From: Verrucomicrobiales bacterium
Lineage (GTDB): Bacteria > Verrucomicrobiota > Verrucomicrobiia > Limisphaerales > UBA9464
Direction of reading: 5' to 3'
NCBI GenBank assembly: GCA_003445095.1
Contig: DLVS01000102.1
Span: 1 to 6,077, forward strand
Length of the DNA stretch: 6,077 nucleotides
In this document: in pieces, positions 1 to 6,077 of the stretch
Numbering within the stretch: the first letter of the stretch is position 1
How the letters are laid out: each line of letters starts with the position of its first letter
Position numbers and translations under genes: made by a program
The notes under the pieces: generated by a model
Seen by the model: only the letters and a program-made list of their open reading frames with translations
What the model was told of the DNA's origin: nothing
The model's database searches: none

Positions 1-1455
1 GGTGATCGCCATGGGGCGGAACATCTTCCCCTCGATGCCGGTGAGCGCGAGGATGGGGACATAGACCACGGTGATGATCACGACGCCGAAGAACATCGGG
101 CTGGCGACTTCCTTGGCGGCGAACAGGACTTCCCGGGCACGTTCCTCGGCGGTAAGCCGTCGCCCCTGTTTATGCTGCTTTTCCCCAAGATGGCGAACGA
201 TGTTCTCCACCATCACGACCGCACCATCCACGATGAGGCCGAAATCAATCGCACCCAGGCTCATCAGGTTGCCGGAGACGTGACCCTGCACCATTCCGGT
301 TATGGCAAAAAGGAGGGACAGCGGGATCGCAAGCGAGACGATGAGGGCTGCGCGCCAGTTTCCGAGCAGGAGGAGCAGCACTACAACGACCAGAATCGCG
401 CCCTCAAACAGGCTTTTCTCAACTGTACCGATAGTCCGGTCCACCAGCACGGTGCGATCATAGACAGTGGTGATCTTGATGCCGGGCGGCAGCTTCTCCT
501 GAATCTCCGCCAGCTTCTCAGCCACACGCAACGCAACAAGGCGGCTGTTTTCGCCGGCCAGCATGAGCGCGGCACCGAGCACCGCCTCGTCGCCGTTGTA
601 GGTGGACGCACCCGTGCGCATGGCCGAGCCGATGTCCACCTCGGCCACGTCCTTGACGCGAATGGGCGTGGCACCTGCGGCGAACTTGAGCGGCAGGTCC
701 GCGATCTCCGCCGTCGTCTGAACGCGCCCGGTCGCGCGCAGATTGATCTGCTCGCCGCCGATCTGAATAATTCCACCGCCCGCATTCTCGACGTTCTCAC
801 CGATGGCGTCGGCCACCTCGCTGAAACTCAGTCCAACGCTAGTGAGCTTGCGGGGGTCGGGACTGATGACGATCTGCTTCTCATAGCCGCCGCTGGCGTT
901 GACCTCGGCCACGCCAGACGTCGTGCGCAAGCGCGGTTTCACGAGGTAATCGTGAATCTGTTTCAGCTCCATGAGCTGATCGGCGCGCTTCGCCGGACGG
1001 TTGGTTGCGTCCGGAGCATAATCCACCACGTAATAGTAAATCTCACCGAGCCCTGTCGAGATGGGCGCCAGCTTGGGCGCGAGGCCGGGCGGAAGGTTCT
1101 CCACCGCGTTTTGCATCCGCTCGCTCACCAGTTGGCGGGCGCGGTAGATGTCGGTGCCGTCCTCGAAAATGAGCGTCACCTGGGACAGGCCGAACTTGGA
1201 GAGCGAGCGCAGTTCGGTCATGCCCGGGATGCCGGACATTTCCATCTCGATGGGAAACGTGACCAGTTTCTCGACCTCTTCGGGGGAAAGCGCCGGCACG
1301 GCGGTGTTCACCTGCACTTGCACGTTCGTGATATCCGGCACGGCATCAATCGGCAGGCGCAACGCCGACCAGACGCCCACAACGACGAGCACCAGGGTGG
1401 CGAGTAGCACGAACAAACGCTGGCGGACGGAGAATTCGAGAAGACGGTCAAGCAT
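1..1455 (-). CDS. czcA: CzcA-like heavy-metal efflux RND pump, N-terminal part (runs off left edge)
   Basis: Inner-membrane proton-driven RND transporter of the HME family, expelling divalent metal through a tripartite complex. My translation of the minus strand from the ATG at 1455 is open for 485 codons to the edge; family members are about 1,040 residues, so roughly the C-terminal half is missing. Seen: TM1 at about residues 12-31, then PDITNVQVQVNT, the porter-domain stretch GIPGMTELRSLSKFGLSQVT, and NAGGGIIQIGGEQ near 224-236. TM2 to TM5 fall between about 350 and 473. The TM4 motif DFGLIVDGAVVMVEN carries D404, D410 and E417, which match the proton-relay residues D402, D408 and E415 known in Cupriavidus CzcA. 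CusA-type monovalent pumps lack the first Asp, so a Co/Zn/Cd-type substrate is inferred. The start lies 6 bases after the ATPase stop with no Shine-Dalgarno sequence, suggesting coupled translation. Confidence 0.96.
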   Translation of the reverse strand, partial: MLDRLLEFSVRQRLFVLLATLVLVVVGVWSALRLPIDAVPDITNVQVQVNTAVPALSPEEVEKLVTFPIEMEMSGIPGMTELRSLSKFGLSQVTLIFEDGTDIYRARQLVSERMQNAVENLPPGLAPKLAPISTGLGEIYYYVVDYAPDATNRPAKRADQLMELKQIHDYLVKPRLRTTSGVAEVNASGGYEKQIVISPDPRKLTSVGLSFSEVADAIGENVENAGGGIIQIGGEQINLRATGRVQTTAEIADLPLKFAAGATPIRVKDVAEVDIGSAMRTGASTYNGDEAVLGAALMLAGENSRLVALRVAEKLAEIQEKLPPGIKITTVYDRTVLVDRTIGTVEKSLFEGAILVVVVLLLLLGNWRAALIVSLAIPLSLLFAITGMVQGHVSGNLMSLGAIDFGLIVDGAVVMVENIVRHLGEKQHKQGRRLTAEERAREVLFAAKEVASPMFFGVVIITVVYVPILALTGIEGKMFRPMAIT

Positions 1456-1461
1456 GGGAAA
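1456..1461 (-). other. 6-base junction between ATPase and RND pump genes
   Basis: The minus-strand spacer is tttccc, between the ATPase TGA (1464-1462) and the pump ATG (1455-1453). There is no Shine-Dalgarno sequence in it or in the last codons of the ATPase gene (minus strand caccttccgcc). There is no room for a promoter or terminator, so the two genes are one transcript and translation is probably coupled. Confidence 0.75.
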
Positions 1462-3669
1462 TCAGGCGGAAGGTGCACGGAGAAGCCGCAGCGCGTTGGC
1501 AATGACAACCAGCGTCGCCCCAGTGTCGGCCAGAATGGCCAGCCAAAGGCTCGTGTGACCGGATAGTGCGAGGACGAGGAATACGGCTTTGACGGCGAGC
1601 GCGAAAATGATGTTGGCCTGAATGATCCGCATCGCCCGGCGGCCTAGGTGGATGGCTTCGGCCAATTTGCCCAGGTCATCCTGCATCAGCGCCACGTCGG
1701 CCGTTTCAATGGCGGTGTCGGTGCCGGCCGCGCCCATCGCAATGCCGACGGTGGCCGCGGCCATCGCTGGCGCGTCGTTCACTCCGTCGCCAATCATTCC
1801 GACCTGGCCATGTTGGCGGAGCAGCTCGCGGACGCGCTCAATCTTCTGTTCGGGCAGCAGGTCGCCGTGCGCCTCGTCAATGCCGACCTGTTTCGCGATG
1901 GCATCCGCGGTGCGCTGATTGTCGCCGCTCAGCATCACCACTTGGCGGATGCCCGCTTCATGGAGCGAACGGATGGCCGCGGCGGCCGCGGGCCGAACCG
2001 TGTCCCCCACGGCGAGGACGCCGAGCACTTCGCCCGCGCAGCCGCCATGCGGACGGTGTCCCACCACGACGACGGATTGGGCGCGAGCCTCGATTTCGGC
2101 CAATATGCGTTCGACGGCTTCGGAACAGACACCGAGTTCGTGGGCGAACCGGTGGTTGCCCACGAAATAGCTGTGGCCGTCCACTTCGCCCTCCGCCCCT
2201 TTGCCGGTGCGGGCCTGATACTCGGTAGCCCGTGTAATCGAGATGTTCCGCTGTTGCGCGGCTTCCACGACGGCTCTGGCCAGTGGGTGCTCAGAATGTG
2301 CATCAATCCCCGCCGCAATGCGGAGCACCTCTTCCTCGGACTTCGCCTTGACCAGCACGACCTGCGCGACACCAGGACGCCCTTCGGTGATGGTGCCGGT
2401 TTTGTCCACGGCGAGGGCACGAAGCTTGCCGAGCGCTTCGAGGTAGGCCCCTCCTTTGATCAGCACGCCGCGCCGGGCCATGGCGGTGAGGCCGGAAACA
2501 ATGGAAACCGGCGTCGCAATGACGAGGGCACACGGACAGGCGATGACGAGCAGGACCAGCGCACGATAGGTCCACACGGACCACGCGGCCCCTGCCAGCA
2601 GCGGCGGCCCGAGCCAGACCAGCAGCGCAACTCCGAACACGACCGGCGTGTAATAGCGGGCAAAGGTGTCCACGAAGCGCTGTGATGGTGCCTTCTGCGA
2701 CTGCGCCTCGCTGACCAGGTGGATGATGCGGGCGAGCGTCGAGCCGCTCGCGGGCTTGGCCACACGTACGTCTAGGGAACCCTCGCCATTGATGGTGCCC
2801 GCAAACACGCCGTCACCCGGCTGCTTCTCCACCGGCATGGACTCCCCGGTTATGGGCGCTTGGTTCACCGCGGACTGGCCGGCGATGACTTCGCCATCAA
2901 GGGGCACGCGCGCGCCCGATTTCACCGTAACCACATCACCGACCTTTACCTGAGCCACCGGGACCTCGCGGAACGCATCACCCTCCTTCAGCAAAGCTGT
3001 TTCGGGCGAGAGCTCCATCAGGGACTGAATCGCCCGCCGGGCGCGCGCAATGCTCAACGCCTCCAGCAGTTCGGAAAGGGCGAACAGGAATACCACTGCT
3101 GCGCCCTCGCTCCACTGGCCGATGGCCATTGCCCCGCCGACCGCGACGGTCATTAGCACGTTCATGTCGAGCGAACGCCGCCGCAGTGCCCCAAAAGCCT
3201 TGGGTGCGATGAACCATCCGCCAGCAACGATGGCGAGACTGAACGCACCCAATCGGAGGAAGTCCGGCTCAGCTTTCGACCATTGCAGCGCGAGACCAAT
3301 GCCGGTCAGCAGGCCGGCAGCTCCTACAGAAATGGCCCGTGCGCGTTGCCCGCCAGCAGGCGAGGGAGGTCGATTCTCAGGAGTTGCCAACGTGGCGCGC
3401 AAACCGGCCTCCCCCAATGCGGCAATCACCTTGTCGGCCTTGAGTTCGGCCGAATGTGAAACCGCCACGGTGCCGGCCATCAGGTTGACCTGGACCTCGC
3501 GCACCCCTGCCAACGGCTTCAGAGAACGGTTCACCGCCTCCACCTCATCAGCGCAGTCCATTCCGGCGACACGGAAGACCGTCGCTCCAGGCAGTGCCGG
3601 CGGAACCGGCTCCACGCCGGTGCCGCATGGGTCAGCGCCAGCCTGCGGATGCTCGTGCTCGTGACTCAT
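1462..3669 (-). CDS. cadA: P1B-type Zn2+/Cd2+/Pb2+-translocating ATPase (CadA/ZntA-like)
   Basis: Inner-membrane ATPase that pumps soft divalent metal from cytosol to periplasm. With the start at 3669 it has 735 residues, close to the length of E. coli ZntA. Order: His-rich leader (MSHEHEH); one HMA domain at about 30-95 with GMDCADE (C39, E42 in place of a second Cys); TM helices from about 110; actuator TGES at 274-277; TM motif CPC at 378-380; phosphorylation DKTGT with D422; nucleotide-domain HP at 461-462; GDGVND at 627-632; last TM pair with K694 and D715 in LADTGAT. CPC plus this Lys and Asp is the established Zn/Cd/Pb (P1B-2) signature, which excludes a Cu ATPase. Start choice: ATG 3669 forms ATGA with the upstream stop. 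An in-frame ATG at 3696 would add nine residues (MFGHSLARV); GGAG precedes it but only two bases away. An unusual H/C-bearing loop (HRPHGGCAGE) sits at about 538-547. Confidence 0.97.
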   Translation of the reverse strand: MSHEHEHPQAGADPCGTGVEPVPPALPGATVFRVAGMDCADEVEAVNRSLKPLAGVREVQVNLMAGTVAVSHSAELKADKVIAALGEAGLRATLATPENRPPSPAGGQRARAISVGAAGLLTGIGLALQWSKAEPDFLRLGAFSLAIVAGGWFIAPKAFGALRRRSLDMNVLMTVAVGGAMAIGQWSEGAAVVFLFALSELLEALSIARARRAIQSLMELSPETALLKEGDAFREVPVAQVKVGDVVTVKSGARVPLDGEVIAGQSAVNQAPITGESMPVEKQPGDGVFAGTINGEGSLDVRVAKPASGSTLARIIHLVSEAQSQKAPSQRFVDTFARYYTPVVFGVALLVWLGPPLLAGAAWSVWTYRALVLLVIACPCALVIATPVSIVSGLTAMARRGVLIKGGAYLEALGKLRALAVDKTGTITEGRPGVAQVVLVKAKSEEEVLRIAAGIDAHSEHPLARAVVEAAQQRNISITRATEYQARTGKGAEGEVDGHSYFVGNHRFAHELGVCSEAVERILAEIEARAQSVVVVGHRPHGGCAGEVLGVLAVGDTVRPAAAAAIRSLHEAGIRQVVMLSGDNQRTADAIAKQVGIDEAHGDLLPEQKIERVRELLRQHGQVGMIGDGVNDAPAMAAATVGIAMGAAGTDTAIETADVALMQDDLGKLAEAIHLGRRAMRIIQANIIFALAVKAVFLVLALSGHTSLWLAILADTGATLVVIANALRLLRAPSA
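3666..3669 (-). promoter_or_regulatory. ATGA start-stop overlap, small lipoprotein gene to ATPase gene
   Basis: On the minus strand the ATG at 3669-3667 overlaps the lipoprotein TGA at 3668-3666. This decides the preferred ATPase start, giving a protein that begins MSHEHEH. The rival ATG at 3696 would overlap the lipoprotein gene by 31 bases. It has GGAG only two bases upstream, too close for a normal Shine-Dalgarno sequence, so the choice is probable rather than certain. Confidence 0.65.
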
Positions 3670-4097
3670 GACGCGGGCGAGGCTGTGGCCAAACATTTCT
3701 CCAAGCTGGCCGGATGAACCGTGACGCGCACCCGGCTGCCCGCGGGAAAGCCGCCAGGAATTTGCGCCGCATAGGTGGCATTGGACGGCCTGCGATTGCG
3801 GTGCGGAATTGGATTCGGCGAAAACGGTGTCGGAACCAAGGCCAACAACCCACCCGTCGGCGAAATGACTTCAACATCAAGATGCAGGTCTGCTGAGGCC
3901 GAGTAGTAAGCCCCGCGCGCTGCGTAGCCGGACACCTGCAGCCCGTCCGGGACGCAGGTCACGTGTGGCGATGCAACCAGCAAACCCACGCCTGACCGCG
4001 CCTCGACCCTGAAGTCGCAAGAGTCGGGCAGACTTTGGCAGCCAGCTAGCAGGCTGAGTGTCGCGTACGGCAGGATGATTGAGGTAAGGGCCTTCAC
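3666..4097 (-). CDS. Small periplasmic lipoprotein of unknown function in metal-efflux operon
   Basis: I do not recognise this family. The 143-residue product starts at GTG with a short signal peptide: K2, a hydrophobic core, and lipobox LAGC, so C20 would be lipidated. Gln follows the Cys, which under the enterobacterial Lol rule favours the outer membrane. The mature part is rich in Gly, Pro, Val and Ala, with alternating hydrophobic stretches such as LHLDVEV (71-77) and SRVRVTVHP (121-129), suggesting a small beta-sandwich. Three further cysteines, C27, C48 and C135, could form a disulfide or bind metal. There is no His cluster and no CxxC. It begins 16 bases after the adaptor stop and its TGA overlaps the ATPase ATG (ATGA), so it is an integral operon member. 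A role in handing over or sensing periplasmic metal, or in stabilising the complex, is inference from position only. No Shine-Dalgarno sequence precedes the GTG; its start is supported mainly by the signal peptide. Confidence 0.8.
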   Translation of the reverse strand: MKALTSIILPYATLSLLAGCQSLPDSCDFRVEARSGVGLLVASPHVTCVPDGLQVSGYAARGAYYSASADLHLDVEVISPTGGLLALVPTPFSPNPIPHRNRRPSNATYAAQIPGGFPAGSRVRVTVHPASLEKCLATASPAS

Positions 4098-4113
4098 GGT
4101 GGAGAATGTCAGT
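4098..4113 (-). other. 16-base spacer between adaptor and small lipoprotein genes
   Basis: This is the longest non-coding stretch in the window. The minus-strand bases between the adaptor TGA and the lipoprotein GTG are pyrimidine-rich near the start codon (cattctccacc). They hold no Shine-Dalgarno sequence, no hairpin and no promoter-like boxes that I can see. Confidence 0.7.
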
Positions 4114-4914
4114 TCAATGACTGTGGCCGCCGCCCTTCACGGCGCGGAGTTCGACGAGGTAGAGGGCCTCCACCGGCCGGGTGACCACGGCGTCGCCTTC
4201 CAGCAGGCCGTCGGTGATTTCAACGAGCGCATCGCTTTCGGCCCCGGTCTTCACGGCGGTGCGCTGATACGCCTCGCCGTTGACGGCATAAACGAACGCG
4301 CCCTCCGCCGTGCGCAGCAACGCGCTCCGGGGCACTACCGCGACCCCAGTGGTGGCGGGGAGTGTCAGGGTGGCGCGGAGGAAGCTGACCGAGGTCGGCG
4401 GAGCGAGTGGGCCGGAAAATTCCAGAACTACTTCTGTTTCGCCATTGATCCGCCCCAGTGTGGTGTCGAGGGATTTCACCCGTGCGCTGAAGGTTTGACC
4501 GTTCTCAGAGCGCAGAGCCGCCTCCTGTCCCGCCTTCACTCCTGTGAGAAGCGCCGTTGGAACCATCCCGCTCGCCCGCCAATGCGTTGGCTCCTCAGCC
4601 CGGCCCAATGGAAACGCCTGCGTGACGAACTCGACTTTCCTAGCAAATGGTGTCGCGGATACTTCGACCGTTTCTAACCCCAACAGCTTCTTGGTCTCTT
4701 CCTTGACCAATACGCCCTGGCCCTTCTTATAGGAGGCTCCAGTCGGCGTTTCGGCCTCTTCCTCATGTCCGTGGCTATGCCCGTGGGCGTCAGGTTCGCC
4801 GGGGGCAGCTTCCGCATGGTCGTGGCTGGCTTCCTCGATGCGGCCCGATTCCGGCGCGCGTTTGCAGCCCGCCACTGCGAATAGCACCAGCCCCGTCAGC
4901 AGTAGTCGACTCAT
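4114..4914 (-). CDS. Short His-rich periplasmic adaptor-like lipoprotein (membrane fusion protein family, CzcB-like)
   Basis: Probable periplasmic adaptor of the RND system, 266 residues, against about 350-500 for CzcB/CusB-type adaptors. Signal peptide with lipobox VAGC (C17), followed by Lys. Residues 31-55 form a His/Glu-rich segment with six His (31, 33, 44, 46, 48, 50), and the protein ends in HSH, both plausible metal-binding tails as known for some CzcB proteins. The folded part starts at about 62 with LLGLETVEVSATPFARKVEF, typical of the first strand of adaptors. It goes directly to a barrel-like segment (VKAGQEA at 126-132, then FSARVKSLDTTLGRINGETEVVLEF) and a membrane-proximal segment (VAVVPRSALLRTAEGAFVYAV at 191-211, LVEITDGLLEGDAVVTRPVEAL to 251). 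I cannot find the usual lipoyl halves or the helical hairpin between them. The ATG shares ATGA with the channel gene stop, with no Shine-Dalgarno sequence. Adaptor homology is clear at the C-terminal half, weaker before it. Confidence 0.86.
   Translation of the reverse strand: MSRLLLTGLVLFAVAGCKRAPESGRIEEASHDHAEAAPGEPDAHGHSHGHEEEAETPTGASYKKGQGVLVKEETKKLLGLETVEVSATPFARKVEFVTQAFPLGRAEEPTHWRASGMVPTALLTGVKAGQEAALRSENGQTFSARVKSLDTTLGRINGETEVVLEFSGPLAPPTSVSFLRATLTLPATTGVAVVPRSALLRTAEGAFVYAVNGEAYQRTAVKTGAESDALVEITDGLLEGDAVVTRPVEALYLVELRAVKGGGHSH
4911..4914 (-). promoter_or_regulatory. ATGA start-stop overlap, channel gene to adaptor gene
   Basis: The plus-strand bases tcat read ATGA on the minus strand: the adaptor ATG (4914-4912) overlaps the channel TGA (4913-4911). 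The bases just upstream of the ATG (minus strand ccgcgaccgcacagcc) hold no purine-rich Shine-Dalgarno sequence. Translation of the adaptor by ribosomes finishing the channel gene is inferred. Confidence 0.8.
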
Positions 4915-6077
4915 GGCTGTGCGGTCGCGGGTTTGGTAGTAACGAGCGGTTCGGTCAGTCCGGTTAGTAGTTCCAACTGCTGGGCGGATTCCAACGCCTC
5001 GCGCTTCGTGTCGAGGAGGCCATTCACCGCCTCCAGATATTGCCGCTGCAACTCGACATAAGTGACCGCCGGAACAGCCCCCAGCCGATAGTGGCGGTCA
5101 GCTAGGTCGGCAGCCTCGCGAAAATGCGCTACCGCTTCCGGTCGCCACCGACTCATTTCCCGAAGCTTGGTTGCGTACGTGGCAAGGGCCTGAGCCACCT
5201 GGCGCTCTGTATCCCGCTGGGCGACCGCCAAAAGGGTCTCTGCCTGAATCTGACGCGCTTTGGCCGATTGAATTCTTGACGAATTCCGATCCCAAAGTGG
5301 AAGAGGGAACGAGACCCCAACTCCAATCGACCGTTGATTGTCGGCCGCGTTCTGCTGCCAAATCTGAGGTCCAAGGCTGATACTTGGCCATCGTTCGTTC
5401 TTCGCGAGGTCCACACGGAATCCTTGCTGCTCCAATTCGACTGCGCGCAGGCGCAGTTCAAAGTTGTTCGTTCGCGCGAGCGCGATCAATTGGGCACGAT
5501 CACTCACCGGTCGAAAGTCCAACTGAACCGGTTGGACGGCAATCGATGCGGTATTGGTCAGGCCCCGGATGGCATTGAGTTCCAGCACGCCCGATTCCAG
5601 TGCGAGCGCGAATTCGGAGGCTTGCCGCTGCGCGGACAGTTCGGTCGCCTCAATAACGCGAGCTTCCAACAAGGGAGTAACTCCAGCGGGGTCCCGCTGC
5701 ACCAAGACTTCCTTCAGCTCACGCAGACGACCTGCAACCTCATCAGCGGCAATCGCCTTTTCTTGCGATGCGAAAAGTCCGTAGGCAAGTGTGCGGACGC
5801 GTGCGGCGAGCGAAGCCCGAAATCGGGCGAGTCCAAGCTCGGCCAGCTCGATGTCTCGATTGGCGATGGCCTTTCGCAGACCGATCCGACCAGGCCAGTC
5901 GAAAGCCTGCATGACCGAAACCGACCACGCTACGCCCTCGCCAGCGAGATTACCGTCGCGATCCCGAGTGCGCATCGGTCCGACATCGCTGGAAAGGACC
6001 GGATTGGAGAGCAATCCGGCAGAGTGCCGGTCGGCTTTCGCGGCAACAATCTCAGCCTCGTAGAACCGAAGCTCTGG
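4911..6077 (-). CDS. czcC: TolC-family outer-membrane efflux channel, CzcC-like (start beyond right edge)
   Basis: Outer-membrane channel subunit of the metal RND efflux complex. The frame is open from the TGA at 4911-4913 to the right edge, 388 residues. A TTG at 6014 is not the true start, because the 21 codons upstream (ELRFYEAEIVAAKADRHSAG) continue a normal channel helix. Channels of this type have about 410-430 residues, so only the signal peptide and a short N-terminal segment are missing. Seen: the first repeat with GLLSNPVLSSDVG, then QAFDWPGRIGLRKAIANRDIELAE (DWPG at visible residues 60-63); long Ala/Glu/Arg-rich helices; the second-repeat turn FPLPLWDRN starting at visible residue 257; and the late HYRLGAVPAVTYVELQRQYLEA typical of outer-membrane efflux proteins. 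It overlaps the adaptor start by ATGA and is the first visible gene, so the operon promoter is probably upstream, outside the window. Confidence 0.94.
   Translation of the reverse strand, partial: PELRFYEAEIVAAKADRHSAGLLSNPVLSSDVGPMRTRDRDGNLAGEGVAWSVSVMQAFDWPGRIGLRKAIANRDIELAELGLARFRASLAARVRTLAYGLFASQEKAIAADEVAGRLRELKEVLVQRDPAGVTPLLEARVIEATELSAQRQASEFALALESGVLELNAIRGLTNTASIAVQPVQLDFRPVSDRAQLIALARTNNFELRLRAVELEQQGFRVDLAKNERWPSISLGPQIWQQNAADNQRSIGVGVSFPLPLWDRNSSRIQSAKARQIQAETLLAVAQRDTERQVAQALATYATKLREMSRWRPEAVAHFREAADLADRHYRLGAVPAVTYVELQRQYLEAVNGLLDTKREALESAQQLELLTGLTEPLVTTKPATAQP

Noticed and set aside
172..1407. Long plus-strand open frame of 411 codons opposite the RND pump gene
   Set aside because: It is exactly antisense to a strongly conserved pump sequence. 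Its product is rich in His, Arg, Gly and Asp, as expected from the reverse complement of GC-rich membrane-protein codons, and shows no recognisable motif.
1978..1992. GC-rich palindrome-like run around gcggcggccgcg as a possible terminator or operator
   Set aside because: It lies in the ATPase coding sequence at an Ala-rich stretch (VRPAAAAAI), has no following T run, and is explained by alanine and arginine codons.
1935..2420. Minus-strand 161-codon frame inside the ATPase gene
   Set aside because: It is an out-of-frame reading of the ATPase; its Ser/Arg/Pro-rich product is typical of a shifted frame in GC-rich coding DNA.
1648..2685. Long plus-strand open frame of 345 codons opposite the ATPase gene
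   Set aside because: It lies wholly inside the ATPase gene, whose catalytic motifs are all in the minus-strand frame. The antisense product has biased composition and no domain I recognise; it is a GC-rich shadow.
4075..4677. Plus-strand 200-codon open frame across the adaptor and lipoprotein junction
   Set aside because: It spans two genes well supported on the other strand by lipoboxes, adaptor motifs and operon spacing, and its product has no signal or motif.
6012..6014. TTG at 6014 as the start of the outer-membrane channel gene
   Set aside because: The frame stays open to the window edge and the upstream codons read as normal channel sequence (ELRFYEAEIVAAKADRH), so the real start is further upstream, outside the window.

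Overview
The window is a compact five-gene heavy-metal efflux operon, read entirely on the minus strand. From right to left the order is: TolC-type outer-membrane channel (CzcC-like, start beyond the right edge), a short His-rich adaptor lipoprotein, a small unrecognised lipoprotein, a Zn/Cd/Pb-type P1B ATPase, and an HME-RND pump (CzcA-like, C-terminal half beyond the left edge). No insertion sequence, RNA gene, CRISPR array or gene-free stretch over 16 bases is visible. The operon promoter and terminator must lie outside the window.

The host is a Gram-negative (diderm) bacterium: the set contains an outer-membrane factor, an RND pump and two lipobox signal peptides. The DNA is GC-rich (about 60% or more in lines counted by eye, locally near 77% in the ATPase gene). 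No gene start has a well-spaced Shine-Dalgarno sequence. The phylum cannot be fixed from this window; a non-proteobacterial diderm such as a verrucomicrobium is only a guess.

The genes are tightly coupled. Channel and adaptor share an ATGA overlap, adaptor and small lipoprotein are 16 bases apart, small lipoprotein and ATPase share another ATGA, and ATPase and pump are 6 bases apart. The inferred logic is two-stage export. The ATPase moves Zn(II), Cd(II) or Pb(II) from cytosol to periplasm. The RND pump and outer-membrane channel then expel periplasmic metal from the cell, with the two lipoproteins working in the periplasm between them.

The most unusual points are the adaptor, which at 266 residues seems to lack the lipoyl and helical-hairpin segments of CzcB/CusB proteins, and the unknown cysteine-bearing lipoprotein placed between adaptor and ATPase. 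The ATPase also has an HMA domain with GMDCxxE instead of the usual CxxC. The metal-efflux role is secure; the exact metal and the roles of the two lipoproteins are inference.
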